NCBI GenBank assembly: GCA_045638005.1
Contig: JAZUAN010000011.1
Span: 1 to 64,000 of the forward strand
From: URNF01 sp045638005
GTDB lineage: Bacteria; Bacillota; Clostridia; Oscillospirales; Acutalibacteraceae
Length of the DNA: 64,000 nucleotides
Reading direction: 5' to 3'
Below, one piece after another: positions 49,375-58,240 of the stretch. A model generated the notes under the pieces. The model was not told the DNA's origin. It saw nothing but the letters and a program-made list of their open reading frames with translations, and did not search any database. Numbering within the stretch: position 1 is the stretch's first letter; each line of letters starts with the position of its first letter. The translations under genes were made by a program, and so were the position numbers.

Positions 49375-51942
49375 TTGTTCAGTAACGGTTTCTTCCGGTT
49401 CATCTGCCACCGGCTCGTTCTCATCATCAGGCGCCTCGGTGGAAACGTCCCCTTTGGGGATATCCTCCGCCTCATCACGCGGCACGCAGGTAAGCGACAC
49501 AATACGGTTTTCCTCCGCAATGCGCATCACGCGCACACCCTTTGACGGACGGTGGCACAAACGCACCTCTTCCGACTCGATACGGATGATAACGCCGTCA
49601 GCGGAAATGAGAATGAGGTCCTCGCTGCCGTCCACCATTTTAATACCGGCAACCTTGCCGTTTTTATCGGTATGGTAGTTGGTGATACCCTTACCCGCGC
49701 GGGACTGGATGCGATAATCGGCAAGTTCGCTTCTGCGACCGTAGCCGGTTTCGGAAATGGTGAGCAGGGTGGCGTTTTCATCGCACAGCTCCATGCCGAC
49801 CACTTCATCCCCCTCGCGCAGGGTAATAGCTTTCACGCCGCGGGCAGTTCTGCCCACCACACGGGCATCGTTTTCATGGAAACGGATCGCCATACCGTTT
49901 CTGGTAGCAACCAGCAGGGTCTGCTCACCGTCGGTGAGATGCACCCACGCAAGCTCGTCGCCCTCGTCCAGATCAATGGCGATAAGACCATTTTTGCGGA
50001 TATTCGCATACGCTTCCAGCTTGGTACGCTTGATGATACCCTTGCGGGTGACCATGCAAAGATAGCCGTCCGCCATTTCGCCGTTCACGCGGATCACGGC
50101 GGTGACCTTTTCCTCTTTTTCAATGGGCAAAAGGTTGATGATATTCATGCCCTTCGCGGTTCTGGCACCCTCCGGCACCTCGTATGCTTTCAGGCGATAC
50201 ACTTTACCGAAAGAGGTGAAGAAATAGATATAATCCTTACTGCCGCAAGAGAACATGGTCTCGGTGAAGTCCTCTTCTCTGGTGCCCATGCCGACAATAC
50301 CTCTGCCGCCTCTGCGCTGGGTGCGGTAGGTATCCGCCGCCTGACGCTTGATGTAGCCGAGCTTGGTCATGGTGAGCACGCACTCTTCATCGGGGATAAG
50401 ATCTTCAATATCCACCTCACCCGACACAATAGAGATATCGGTGCGGCGCTCGTCGCCGTATTTATCCCGCATGCGCAGGCATTCTTCTTTCACAATAGCG
50501 CGGATCTTGTTTTCGTCCGCCAAAATGCCCTCCAACTCCGCAATGCGGGCGAGCAGCGCAGTCAATTCGTCCTCGATCTTCTGTCTCTCTAAACCGGACA
50601 GCTGACGCAGACGCATCTGTACGATCGCTTCCGCCTGCACGTCGTCGAATTGGAAGCGTCCCATGAGTTTCGCTTTTGCATCCGGCGTATCAGTGGAACC
50701 GCGGATGATGCTGATAACCTCGTCGATGAAATCCACCGCTGTGTGCAGCGCTTCCCAGATATGCGCCTTTTCCTTTGCCTTACGCAGCTCGAACAGGCAA
50801 CGGCGGGTGATAACCTCTTGCTGGAACTTGATATATTCTTCGAGAATTTGTTTCAAATTCAGAATACGCGGCACGCCGTTTACCAAGCACAGCAGGATAA
50901 CACCAAAGGTGGTCTGCATTTCGGTATAGGCATACAGCTGATTGAGCACCACCTGCGGCACCGCATCCTTTTTCAGGTCGATGACAATGCGCAGACCCTC
51001 GCGGCTGGAATGGTCCACCACGTCGCGGATGCCTTCCACGCGTTTATTATCCACCAGATCAATGATGGATTTCACCATTTTCAGCTTGTTAACCTGATAG
51101 GGGATCTCGCTGATGACAATGCGGCTGTGGTTGCCCTCCTCCTCAATTTCCGCTTTGGAACGGACGATGAGACGGCCTCTGCCGGTAGCATACGCCGCGC
51201 GGATGCCGGCTCTGCCCATGATGACACCGCCGGTGGGGAAATCGGGACCTTTGATATGTTCCATGATGTCGTTTAATTCGGCATCGGGGTTATCAATAAG
51301 CAGGCAGATCGCATCCACCACCTCACACAGATTGTGCGGCGGGATGTTGGTCGCCATACCGACCGCAATACCCATCGAACCGTTCACGATGAGGTTCGGG
51401 AAGCGGGACGGCAAAACGGTCGGCTCTTCTAAACGGTCGTCGTAGTTGCCCTGGAAATCCACCGTCTCTTTTTCGATGTCGGCGAGCATGTCCAGCGACA
51501 TTTTGCTCATTCTGGATTCGGTATAACGGTAAGCAGCAGCGGGATGACCGTCGATAGAACCGAAGTTACCGTCACCGTCGATGAGCGGATAGCGAAGAGA
51601 GAAATCCTGCGCCATACGCACCATCGCATCGTACACAGACGCGTCACCGTGCGGATGATAACGGCCCAGCACCGAGCCGACCGTATCCGCGCACTTGCGG
51701 TATGCTTTGTCGGGGGTCAAACCGTTTTCATGCATGGTATAGAGAATGCGGCGATGCACGGGTTTTAAGCCATCGCGTACATCCGGCAAAGCGCGGGATA
51801 CGATGACCGACATAGAATATTCAAGAAAGCTCTTTTTCATTTCCTTTTCGAGATCCACCGGTACCACCTTGGTAGGGGTATCGCCTCCGGCGGTCTCTGC
51901 CATCATCATTTCATTTTCCGGCAGGATTTTCTGTTCGTCCAT
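49372..51942 (-). CDS. gyrA: DNA gyrase subunit A
   Basis: 856 residues. The winged-helix/tower half contains the catalytic tyrosine in AAYRYTESRMS (about 128-130) and the quinolone region HPHGDASVYDAMVRM; the C-terminal beta-pinwheel carries the GyrA-box QRRGGRG needed for wrapping. The residue equivalent to E. coli Ser83 is alanine. The acidic tail (DEAEDIPKGD...VADEPEETVTEQ) is common. It lies 6 nt downstream of the YcxB-like gene. Ribosome site AAAGGAA. Confidence 0.96.
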   Translation of the reverse strand: MDEQKILPENEMMMAETAGGDTPTKVVPVDLEKEMKKSFLEYSMSVIVSRALPDVRDGLKPVHRRILYTMHENGLTPDKAYRKCADTVGSVLGRYHPHGDASVYDAMVRMAQDFSLRYPLIDGDGNFGSIDGHPAAAYRYTESRMSKMSLDMLADIEKETVDFQGNYDDRLEEPTVLPSRFPNLIVNGSMGIAVGMATNIPPHNLCEVVDAICLLIDNPDAELNDIMEHIKGPDFPTGGVIMGRAGIRAAYATGRGRLIVRSKAEIEEEGNHSRIVISEIPYQVNKLKMVKSIIDLVDNKRVEGIRDVVDHSSREGLRIVIDLKKDAVPQVVLNQLYAYTEMQTTFGVILLCLVNGVPRILNLKQILEEYIKFQQEVITRRCLFELRKAKEKAHIWEALHTAVDFIDEVISIIRGSTDTPDAKAKLMGRFQFDDVQAEAIVQMRLRQLSGLERQKIEDELTALLARIAELEGILADENKIRAIVKEECLRMRDKYGDERRTDISIVSGEVDIEDLIPDEECVLTMTKLGYIKRQAADTYRTQRRGGRGIVGMGTREEDFTETMFSCGSKDYIYFFTSFGKVYRLKAYEVPEGARTAKGMNIINLLPIEKEEKVTAVIRVNGEMADGYLCMVTRKGIIKRTKLEAYANIRKNGLIAIDLDEGDELAWVHLTDGEQTLLVATRNGMAIRFHENDARVVGRTARGVKAITLREGDEVVGMELCDENATLLTISETGYGRRSELADYRIQSRAGKGITNYHTDKNGKVAGIKMVDGSEDLILISADGVIIRIESEEVRLCHRPSKGVRVMRIAEENRIVSLTCVPRDEAEDIPKGDVSTEAPDDENEPVADEPEETVTEQ

Positions 51943-51948
51943 TTATTT

Positions 51949-53043
51949 TCATTCCTTTCTGCAGCGGTCCACCAGGCTGCGGAAACTGTCTATATCCGTA
52001 ATCAATTTTTTCGGTATACAAATGTATTGATTTTGATTGTAAAATTCGAGGTACGTTTCACCCTCTACCGCGTGTTTTACTGCATTCCACGGGATAGAAA
52101 GGATACCGCGTCGTTCTCCGCCGTCCATGAGCACCGCCTTTGAGGTGATCTTAAAGGTAAAACGGAAATTTTCCTGCGACAGCATGAATTTTGCGCGGCT
52201 GCGGCTGCTGAAATAGGCGTAACCGACAAAAATCAGCAATATTCCCCAGAAAAAGAATGCCGCGGTCACAATATCACCGCTTCCGGCTGTCAGCAGCGCG
52301 ATAATAAAGCCGATAACAGTGCCGGGCAGTATGCTCGCCTTCACTGCGCGTGCGGAAAGCTCCTTGCTCACAAACCGTCTATCCTCTTGCTCATACGAAA
52401 CCACCGTTTCAAACAGCACCTCTTGCGGCTTGGCTTCGATCAGCTCCATCGGCTCTGTCCGCTCACAGCGAACGGGCGCCTTTATACGGCAAAATGTCGG
52501 CGGCAATACACCCATGGCGATCTCTCTGACAGCGTTTGCGGTTTCAGGTGTCATACAGCGGGCGGGTAATACGATACCTCTCCCCTGCGTGTTGATAAAC
52601 ACCTGCATATCCTCTTGTTCATGGAAAAGGATACGGTCGGAAAACGGCATGGTGAGACTGCCCGAGGATGTTACTTTGATAATGCTTTGGCGATTAACGG
52701 TAACCATTCCCGCGAACACCTGTCCGCCGGCAACCGCCGCATCGTACCCTTTTTCCGCCTGCCGTTTTCGCATCCATGGCATAATGCAGAAATTATACAG
52801 CAGCAGCATAACAGCAGGCACCAGCAGTGACAGCGCCTCGTAGCTCAAAAGTGCCTTGATACCGCCCATCTCATACAGCGAGTAAAAAGGGATACCCACC
52901 ATTGCGATCACCAAAAACAACGCAATCTTTTGTATCGTTCCCGCGCTGCTGTACCGCGCGACAACCTTATAAAATTTTAAATATTCTTCTTTTGAAAGAT
53001 CCACCGCAAAGGTAACGGCGCTTTCTTTTTTCTCTTCGTACAT
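51949..53043 (-). CDS. Membrane protein with two YcxB-like repeats
   Basis: 364 residues forming two similar halves. Each has an N-terminal strand region, two adjacent hydrophobic segments (about 40-58 and 68-86; about 238-257 and 259-277), then a PH-like beta domain ending in an IPxxxI/LPARCM-type block (TQGRGIVLPARCMTPE; NQYICIPKKLITD). I read this as duplicated YcxB-like C-terminal domains. Function is unknown. It is inserted between gyrB (stop TAA directly followed by its ATG) and gyrA, so it is translated with the gyrase subunits. Confidence 0.8.
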   Translation of the reverse strand: MYEEKKESAVTFAVDLSKEEYLKFYKVVARYSSAGTIQKIALFLVIAMVGIPFYSLYEMGGIKALLSYEALSLLVPAVMLLLYNFCIMPWMRKRQAEKGYDAAVAGGQVFAGMVTVNRQSIIKVTSSGSLTMPFSDRILFHEQEDMQVFINTQGRGIVLPARCMTPETANAVREIAMGVLPPTFCRIKAPVRCERTEPMELIEAKPQEVLFETVVSYEQEDRRFVSKELSARAVKASILPGTVIGFIIALLTAGSGDIVTAAFFFWGILLIFVGYAYFSSRSRAKFMLSQENFRFTFKITSKAVLMDGGERRGILSIPWNAVKHAVEGETYLEFYNQNQYICIPKKLITDIDSFRSLVDRCRKE

Positions 53044-55008
53044 TTAAATATCCAAATTCTGCACGTACTGTGCGTTTTTCTCAATAAACTCTTTTCGCGG
53101 TTCCACTTTATCGCCCATCAGGATAGAGAAGGTCTCGTCAGCAGCAATTGCATCCGAGAGATTGACCTTGAGCATGGTGCGGAAGTTGGGATCCATGGTG
53201 GTCTCCCACAGCTGTTCGGGATCCATTTCACCAAGACCCTTATACCGCTGCACGTCTGCCGAGCCGCCGAGCTCCTCGATAAACGCATCTCTTTCCTCGT
53301 CCGAGAACGCATACCGCACCTGTTTGCCCTTAAATACCTTATAAAGCGGCGGCTGTGCGATATAAATGTGTCCCTCGTCCACCAGCGGACGCATATAACG
53401 GAAGAAGAAGGTGAGTAACAGCGTTCTGATGTGCGAGCCGTCCACGTCAGCATCCGCCATGATAATGATCTTGCCGTAACGCAGCTTGGAAACCTCAAAT
53501 TCCTCGCCGATACCGCAGCCGAGTGCGACAACCACCGGCAACAGCTTTTCATTGGTATATACCTTATCAATGCGCGCCTTTTCCACGTTGAGCATTTTAC
53601 CCCACAGCGGCAGGATTGCCTGATAGTTTCTGTCTCTGCCCTGAATAGCAGAGCCGCCTGCGGAATCACCCTCGACGATGTACAGTTCAGTGCGATTGGG
53701 ATCAGTCCAGATACAATCAGCGAGTTTTTCAGGCATACGGGTGGCGGACAACTTTTTGTTGTTGCGCGCATTTTCACGCGCCTTTTGCGCCGCCTCGCGC
53801 GCTCTGGCTGCATTGATACATTTTTCCAGCACCGTTTTGCCAACCTGCGGGTTTTCATCCAGGAACGGCACCAATTTTTCGTTAAGCAGGGTGTTGACCA
53901 GCGTACCCATGGAGGTATTGCCGAGCTTTGCTTTGGTCTGACCCTCAAACTGTGCCTCGGTGAGCTTCACGCTGATAACTGCGGTGATACCCTCACGCAC
54001 GTCGTCGCCCTTTAATTTTGCGTCGCCGTCTTTGAGCATCTTATACCGATAGGCATAGTCATTGAGAATACGAGTGATGGCTTTTTTGAAGGAATCCTCG
54101 TGTGTACCGCCATCCACCGTATGAATATTATTCGCAAAGGATATAATGGTCTCATTATAACTATCTGTATATTGGAAAGCCACCTCTGCGATGGAATCAC
54201 CCTGTGCGATAGACATGTGCACCACCTCTTCGTGCAGCGGAACGTTGCCGCGCACCTTGTTGAGGTAATCCACGAAGGAGGAGATACCGCCTTCATAGCA
54301 ATATTCTTCCGAAATGATGTTTTCGGGATCGCGCAGATCGGAGAGGGTGATTTTGAGACCTGCATTAAGGAACGCTTGCTCACGCAGACGTTTTTGCAGA
54401 ACTTCAAATTCGTATTCGGTAGTTTCGTTGAAGATTTCGGCATCCGCTTTAAAACGAATGAGGGTGCCGTTTTCCTCGGCAGTACCGATCACGGTCAGAT
54501 CGTTTTCGGGCGTACCTCTTTTAAAACGCTGGGAATGCACTTTACCGTCGCGGGAAATTTCCACTTCCAGCCACTCTGACAGAGCGTTCACGACCGAGGA
54601 GCCGACACCGTGCAGACCGCCCGACACTTTATAACCGCTGCCGCCAAACTTACCACCTGCGTGCAGAACGGTAAGCACGACCGTAACCGCGGGCAGACCC
54701 AGTTTTTCATTCATGTCAACCGGAATACCACGGCCGTTATCGCGCACCTGAATGATATCGCCCGGCAGAATATCCACTTCAATATGGGTACAATATCCTG
54801 CGAGCGCCTCGTCAATCGAGTTATCCACAATTTCATATACGAGATGGTGCAAACCTCTCGGACCGGTGGAGCCGATATACATACCGGGGCGTTTGCGCAC
54901 CGCCTCCAAGCCTTCCAAAACCTGAATTTGGCTCGCGTCATACGCTTCCCCGCCCGCTTGGGTCATATTCATTTCCAATTCCTGATCGAGTTCCATTTCA
55001 GTAGCCAT
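53044..55008 (-). CDS. gyrB: DNA gyrase subunit B
   Basis: ATPase subunit of gyrase, about 654 residues. The GHKL domain has EIVDNSIDEALAG, the G1 box VRDNGRGIPV and GGLHGVGSSVVNALS; the TOPRIM domain has EGDSAGGSA and DADVDGSHIRTLLLTFF. The C-terminal QRYKGLGEMDPEQLWETTM is intact. It starts at ATG of MATEMEL with AGAGGT 6 nt before; an upstream ATG two codons earlier touches the ribosome site and is less likely. Confidence 0.96.
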   Translation of the reverse strand: MATEMELDQELEMNMTQAGGEAYDASQIQVLEGLEAVRKRPGMYIGSTGPRGLHHLVYEIVDNSIDEALAGYCTHIEVDILPGDIIQVRDNGRGIPVDMNEKLGLPAVTVVLTVLHAGGKFGGSGYKVSGGLHGVGSSVVNALSEWLEVEISRDGKVHSQRFKRGTPENDLTVIGTAEENGTLIRFKADAEIFNETTEYEFEVLQKRLREQAFLNAGLKITLSDLRDPENIISEEYCYEGGISSFVDYLNKVRGNVPLHEEVVHMSIAQGDSIAEVAFQYTDSYNETIISFANNIHTVDGGTHEDSFKKAITRILNDYAYRYKMLKDGDAKLKGDDVREGITAVISVKLTEAQFEGQTKAKLGNTSMGTLVNTLLNEKLVPFLDENPQVGKTVLEKCINAARAREAAQKARENARNNKKLSATRMPEKLADCIWTDPNRTELYIVEGDSAGGSAIQGRDRNYQAILPLWGKMLNVEKARIDKVYTNEKLLPVVVALGCGIGEEFEVSKLRYGKIIIMADADVDGSHIRTLLLTFFFRYMRPLVDEGHIYIAQPPLYKVFKGKQVRYAFSDEERDAFIEELGGSADVQRYKGLGEMDPEQLWETTMDPNFRTMLKVNLSDAIAADETFSILMGDKVEPRKEFIEKNAQYVQNLDI

Positions 55009-55043
55009 TCCCATACCTCTATCTTTCTTTTCTTCTTCTATAT

Positions 55044-55304
55044 TTACACTAATCCGTTTTTCGCGCGTCCCCGCAACGTTGCTGCGGAAATCTGCGAAAT
55101 GTATACGGTCTCATTTCCGTTTTTATCCCGACACACGATAAAGGATTTTGGCAGCTCGGGGGATACGTTAAATACCCGCCCCGCCTTTTGCGCGTCTGCT
55201 AAAAATCCTCGTGTGTGTTTGGAAATGGTGGTGTTATCCATATCGAAGATGCCGATAATCTCCTCCATTTTTACCACCGTATCCTGTCCCAAATGTAAAT
55301 ACAT
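55044..55304 (-). CDS. remB: RemB/YaaB-family (DUF370) regulator
   Basis: An 86-residue protein beginning MYLHLGQDTVVKMEEIIGIFDMDNTTIS, the conserved DUF370 start, with a later VYISQISAATLRGR. In Bacillus RemA/RemB regulate extracellular matrix genes, and the paralogue RemB (YaaB) lies between recF and gyrB exactly as here. It is probably a DNA-binding protein. It precedes gyrB by about 35 nt and follows recF by 26 nt. Confidence 0.9.
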   Translation of the reverse strand: MYLHLGQDTVVKMEEIIGIFDMDNTTISKHTRGFLADAQKAGRVFNVSPELPKSFIVCRDKNGNETVYISQISAATLRGRAKNGLV

Positions 55305-55330
55305 GGTGTTTTACCTCTACATTCAGTATA

Positions 55331-56440
55331 TTAAATAACAATGTTTCCGTTTTGTATATGAAAAACCTTACCACCGGTCTGTCTTTCTATCGCAACCGGA
55401 TCGCAGCAGGTGATAAGTACCTGCCAATCATGGATATGATTTAAAATATAATCCTGTCTGAAAACATCCAGCTCACTCATCACATCATCCAAGAGTGCCA
55501 CCGGTTGTTCACCGGTGATTTCTCTGAGGATTGAGGCTTCCGAAAGTTTTAGCGCGAGTACAGCGGAGCGTTGCTGCCCTTGCGAGCCGAAATCCTTTGC
55601 GGATATACCGTCTATCAAAATGGTGATATCTTCTCTGTGCGCGCCAACGGTGGAAAAGCCGGCGCCAAGATCATTGCTGCGCGCCGCGGTGAAAAGTGCA
55701 AGATACTGCTCATAAATTTCTTCAACCGTTTTGTTTTCCACATTTTCCACAGAGGTGGAAAGAGAAAGGGTGAGTTGTTCCTTTCCGGAAGACAAGCCTT
55801 TATAAATTTCAGCCGCAACCGGCGCAATCTTTTTGATATATGCTGTTCTCGCTAAGGTCACCTTTGCGGCAGCAACCGCTAATTGCTGATCCCAGACGGA
55901 AAGTTGTGATATACCTTGCTCTTTTGGGATATCTTCATTTTTAATGGCTTTGATGAGCGCATTTCTCTGTGTCAAAATGCGCGCGTGCTCCGCCATCACC
56001 TTGATATACCCGGGTCGCAGCTGACAGTATGCGCTGTCCACAAATTTTCTGCGTTCCTCCGGCACACCGGAAACGAGACGCAGATGTGCGGGACAAAAAA
56101 CCACAGCGTGAAATCTGCCGGTCATCGCGGTAGGTGATTTTTGCGGCACACCGTTTAATACAAGAGAGCGTCGCTTTGCAACGGTAATTTCCGCTTGTTG
56201 CATCCGCTCCCCCGCTTCAAAATCCATCAAAAGCGTTGCCTTTGAAGCACCGAAAGCCACCATTTCGCTGTCCTTAGCACCGCGAAAACTTTTGCCGCCG
56301 GTAAACAGCCAGCACGCTTCCAAAAGATTGGTTTTTCCTTGCGCATTATCACCGTAGAGAATATTGACACCGGGAGATAGGGTTATCTCACACGGTGCGA
56401 GATTACGAAAGCCAGAAAGGCACAGCTTTTCAATCCGCAA
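55331..56440 (-). CDS. recF: DNA replication and repair protein RecF
   Basis: SMC-like ATPase that helps RecOR load RecA at gaps. Walker A is LYGDNAQGKTNLLEA (about 30-44), the signature motif SQGQQRSAVLALKLSEA (about 282-298) and Walker B PVALLDDVMSELD (about 312-324). Length 369, normal. The start is a TTG (MRIEKLCLSGF) that overlaps the S4 gene by 11 nt; no ATG lies nearby. Part of the dnaN-S4-recF-remB-gyrB series. Confidence 0.94.
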   Translation of the reverse strand: MRIEKLCLSGFRNLAPCEITLSPGVNILYGDNAQGKTNLLEACWLFTGGKSFRGAKDSEMVAFGASKATLLMDFEAGERMQQAEITVAKRRSLVLNGVPQKSPTAMTGRFHAVVFCPAHLRLVSGVPEERRKFVDSAYCQLRPGYIKVMAEHARILTQRNALIKAIKNEDIPKEQGISQLSVWDQQLAVAAAKVTLARTAYIKKIAPVAAEIYKGLSSGKEQLTLSLSTSVENVENKTVEEIYEQYLALFTAARSNDLGAGFSTVGAHREDITILIDGISAKDFGSQGQQRSAVLALKLSEASILREITGEQPVALLDDVMSELDVFRQDYILNHIHDWQVLITCCDPVAIERQTGGKVFHIQNGNIVI

Positions 56441-56648
56441 TTTCTATTTCTTTTCCTTCACTTTTTACGACAACGATATCCCCCGCACGCAATTTCTTGC
56501 CGCGCATGGTACAAACCTCGCCGTTTACCTCTACAAGACCACTTTGGATCATAATTTTCGCCTGTCCGCCGGTACCGACCGTACCGGTGAATTTCAGCGC
56601 GTCATCCAAACGGATAAAGGGAGTCTCTATTTTAATGGTTTCTCTCAT
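56430..56648 (-). CDS. S4-domain RNA-binding protein (YaaA/RlbA-like)
   Basis: A 72-residue protein of the S4 family: TPFIRLDDALKFTGTVGTGGQAK followed by VEVNGEVCTMRGKKLRAGDIVVV, the alpha-L RNA-binding motif. It lies between dnaN (4-nt overlap) and recF (11-nt overlap), its conserved position in Firmicutes, where it is called yaaA or rlbA and linked to ribosomal large-subunit assembly. Confidence 0.92.
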   Translation of the reverse strand: MRETIKIETPFIRLDDALKFTGTVGTGGQAKIMIQSGLVEVNGEVCTMRGKKLRAGDIVVVKSEGKEIEIAD

Positions 56649-57748
56649 TTTTTCAGCCTCACAGGGAGTACGAGGAAGAGGAATGCATCCCCTTCGGCAG
56701 GTAATATTTTCATGGGAGACAGCGGGCCGCTCAGTTCAATACGAATTTCATCGGTCTCGCTGTTTTTGAGAGCATCCAAAAGGAAGCGACTGTTAAAGCC
56801 CATCTGCTCCTCGTCGCCGTCGATGCGCACGTCCACACTGTCAGACGCGCTGCCAAGCGGGGTAGAACAGGAAATTTTCACCGAACCGTCATGGAAATCG
56901 CACACAAGGGGGGATTTCAAACGGTCGTTGATCACCAAAGAAGCACGATCCACCGCGTTCATCAGCAAACGGGTGTTGGCAAAAACGGTGGTTTTCACTT
57001 CCTGCGGAATGGTGCGCTGATAGGACATGAATTCGCCGTCCAAAAGGCGAGAAATGACCGCATAGCCTTTAATAGACAGCACAACGTGCCGTCTGCCGAC
57101 AGCAAACGATACCGGCTCTTCCTCATCGTCCAAGAGTTTCAATACTTCTTGTAATGTTTTACCCGGTACAACAAAGTCAATGGACTCCTCACTGGAAATT
57201 GCCTCGCTGCGGATAGCCAAACGGAAGCCGTCCACCGACACCAATTTGAGGTTACCGGGGGTGAGCTCGAATTTGGTACCGCTGTAAATGGGACGCGGGT
57301 CATTGGGACCTGCCACCGCAAACAGCGTCTGACGGATCATGCTCTTTAAAGTCAGCTGAGACAGTGTAAAGCCCACACCGTCATCTACTGAGGGCAGTTC
57401 CGGATAGTCCGCAGCGGAGATACCGGTGATGGTAAAGCTGGTCACGTCACTTTTGATAACGGTGTTACCCTTTTCATCACTCGCCATCATCACCGTCTCA
57501 CCCGGCATTTTGCGCACGATGTCGCCAAACAAGCGGGAGGACAGCACAATTTCGCCCGGCTCCTTGACCGAAGCGGGAATGGTGGTGGTGATACCCAGAT
57601 CCATATCAAAGCCGGCTAAAAACAGCGCGGAGGAGGTGGTGCGAAGCAGGATACCTTCCAGCGCAGGGATAGCGCTTTTGGCAGCTACCGCTCTTTGTAC
57701 GTTGGATACAGCAGTGATCAGATCTTCGAGTGCACATTGAAATTGCAT
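56645..57748 (-). CDS. dnaN: DNA polymerase III beta sliding clamp
   Basis: 367 residues forming the three-domain clamp monomer. The N-terminus MQFQCALEDLITAVSNVQRAVAAKSAIPALEGILL, the middle domain with PIYSGTKFEL, and the C-terminal ALKNSETDEIRIELSGPLSPMKI...LVLPVRL are typical; the last block forms the clamp-binding pocket. It begins just left of the origin unwinding element with an AAAGGAT ribosome site. Confidence 0.96.
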   Translation of the reverse strand: MQFQCALEDLITAVSNVQRAVAAKSAIPALEGILLRTTSSALFLAGFDMDLGITTTIPASVKEPGEIVLSSRLFGDIVRKMPGETVMMASDEKGNTVIKSDVTSFTITGISAADYPELPSVDDGVGFTLSQLTLKSMIRQTLFAVAGPNDPRPIYSGTKFELTPGNLKLVSVDGFRLAIRSEAISSEESIDFVVPGKTLQEVLKLLDDEEEPVSFAVGRRHVVLSIKGYAVISRLLDGEFMSYQRTIPQEVKTTVFANTRLLMNAVDRASLVINDRLKSPLVCDFHDGSVKISCSTPLGSASDSVDVRIDGDEEQMGFNSRFLLDALKNSETDEIRIELSGPLSPMKILPAEGDAFLFLVLPVRLKK

Positions 57749-57780
57749 GTGTGATCATCCTTTCGGTTGAAAAGTCTAAT

Positions 57781-57852
57781 TTAAAAAGATAGATATATAT
57801 AACACTCTTTTAATATAGCAGTAGTAGTAGGGGCTGTGAAAACTGTGGAAAA
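57781..57852 (-). other. Basal Unwinding System of oriC (DnaA boxes, GC patch, DnaA-trios)
   Basis: Minus strand, 5' to 3': DnaA box TTTTCCACA (57844-57852), box GTTTTCACA (57835-57843), GCCCC, then TACTACTACTGCTA (57816-57830 region), then AT-rich TATTAAAAGAG and TATATATATC. This is the same order as the B. subtilis unwinding region (box, GC-rich, trio repeats, AT-rich DUE). Confidence 0.88.
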
Positions 57853-58189
57853 CTTTGTAACCTCTTGCAAACACAGAGTTTTTTGTTTCTCTCCACCTTT
57901 GGAAAACGTGTGGACAAAAAATGGATAAGTGAAAGAGGGATAAAACTTTTCACAGCCAAGTGAGTAAAATTTGGAAAACGCGTGGAATATTTGTGAAAAG
58001 AAATGGAAACACTAAATAGGTTATCCACATTTTTCCTGTGGAAAGCAACCGAAAAGTATGTGGAAAGCTCGGTTAAATTCCAAAAAAGTCTGTGGAAAGT
58101 TCATTTTCAAAAATATACGCGGTAAAAAGTGGAAAACTTTTTACAAAAAAACGCCTATATAATAAGGTATTAAATATAAAAGGAAGTGG

Positions 58190-58227
58190 TTTTGAAATGC
58201 TCCGCTAAAAAACGGAACATTTCAAAA
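58190..58227. terminator. Hairpin downstream of dnaA
   Basis: TTTTGAAATGCTCCG / CGGAACATTTCAAAA, 14 of 15 paired, 13 nt after the dnaA stop; no T tract follows on the minus strand, so its role as terminator is uncertain. Confidence 0.55.
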
Positions 58228-58240
58228 CACAAAAATGCCT

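Larger units (their letters stand above)
57749..58240. other. Chromosomal replication origin region (dnaN-dnaA gap)
   Basis: A 492-nt gap with a dense set of DnaA boxes: perfect TTATCCACA at 58021-58029, and on the other strand TGTGGACAA (57909), TGTGGAAAG (58037, 58059, 58091) and TGTGGAAAA (57844). The unwinding element is at the dnaN side. No gene is visible. A 15-bp stem (58190-58227) closes the dnaA side. Confidence 0.92.

Noticed and set aside
49552..50592. 346-codon plus-strand ORF
   Set aside because: Antisense to gyrA without promoter or ribosome site.
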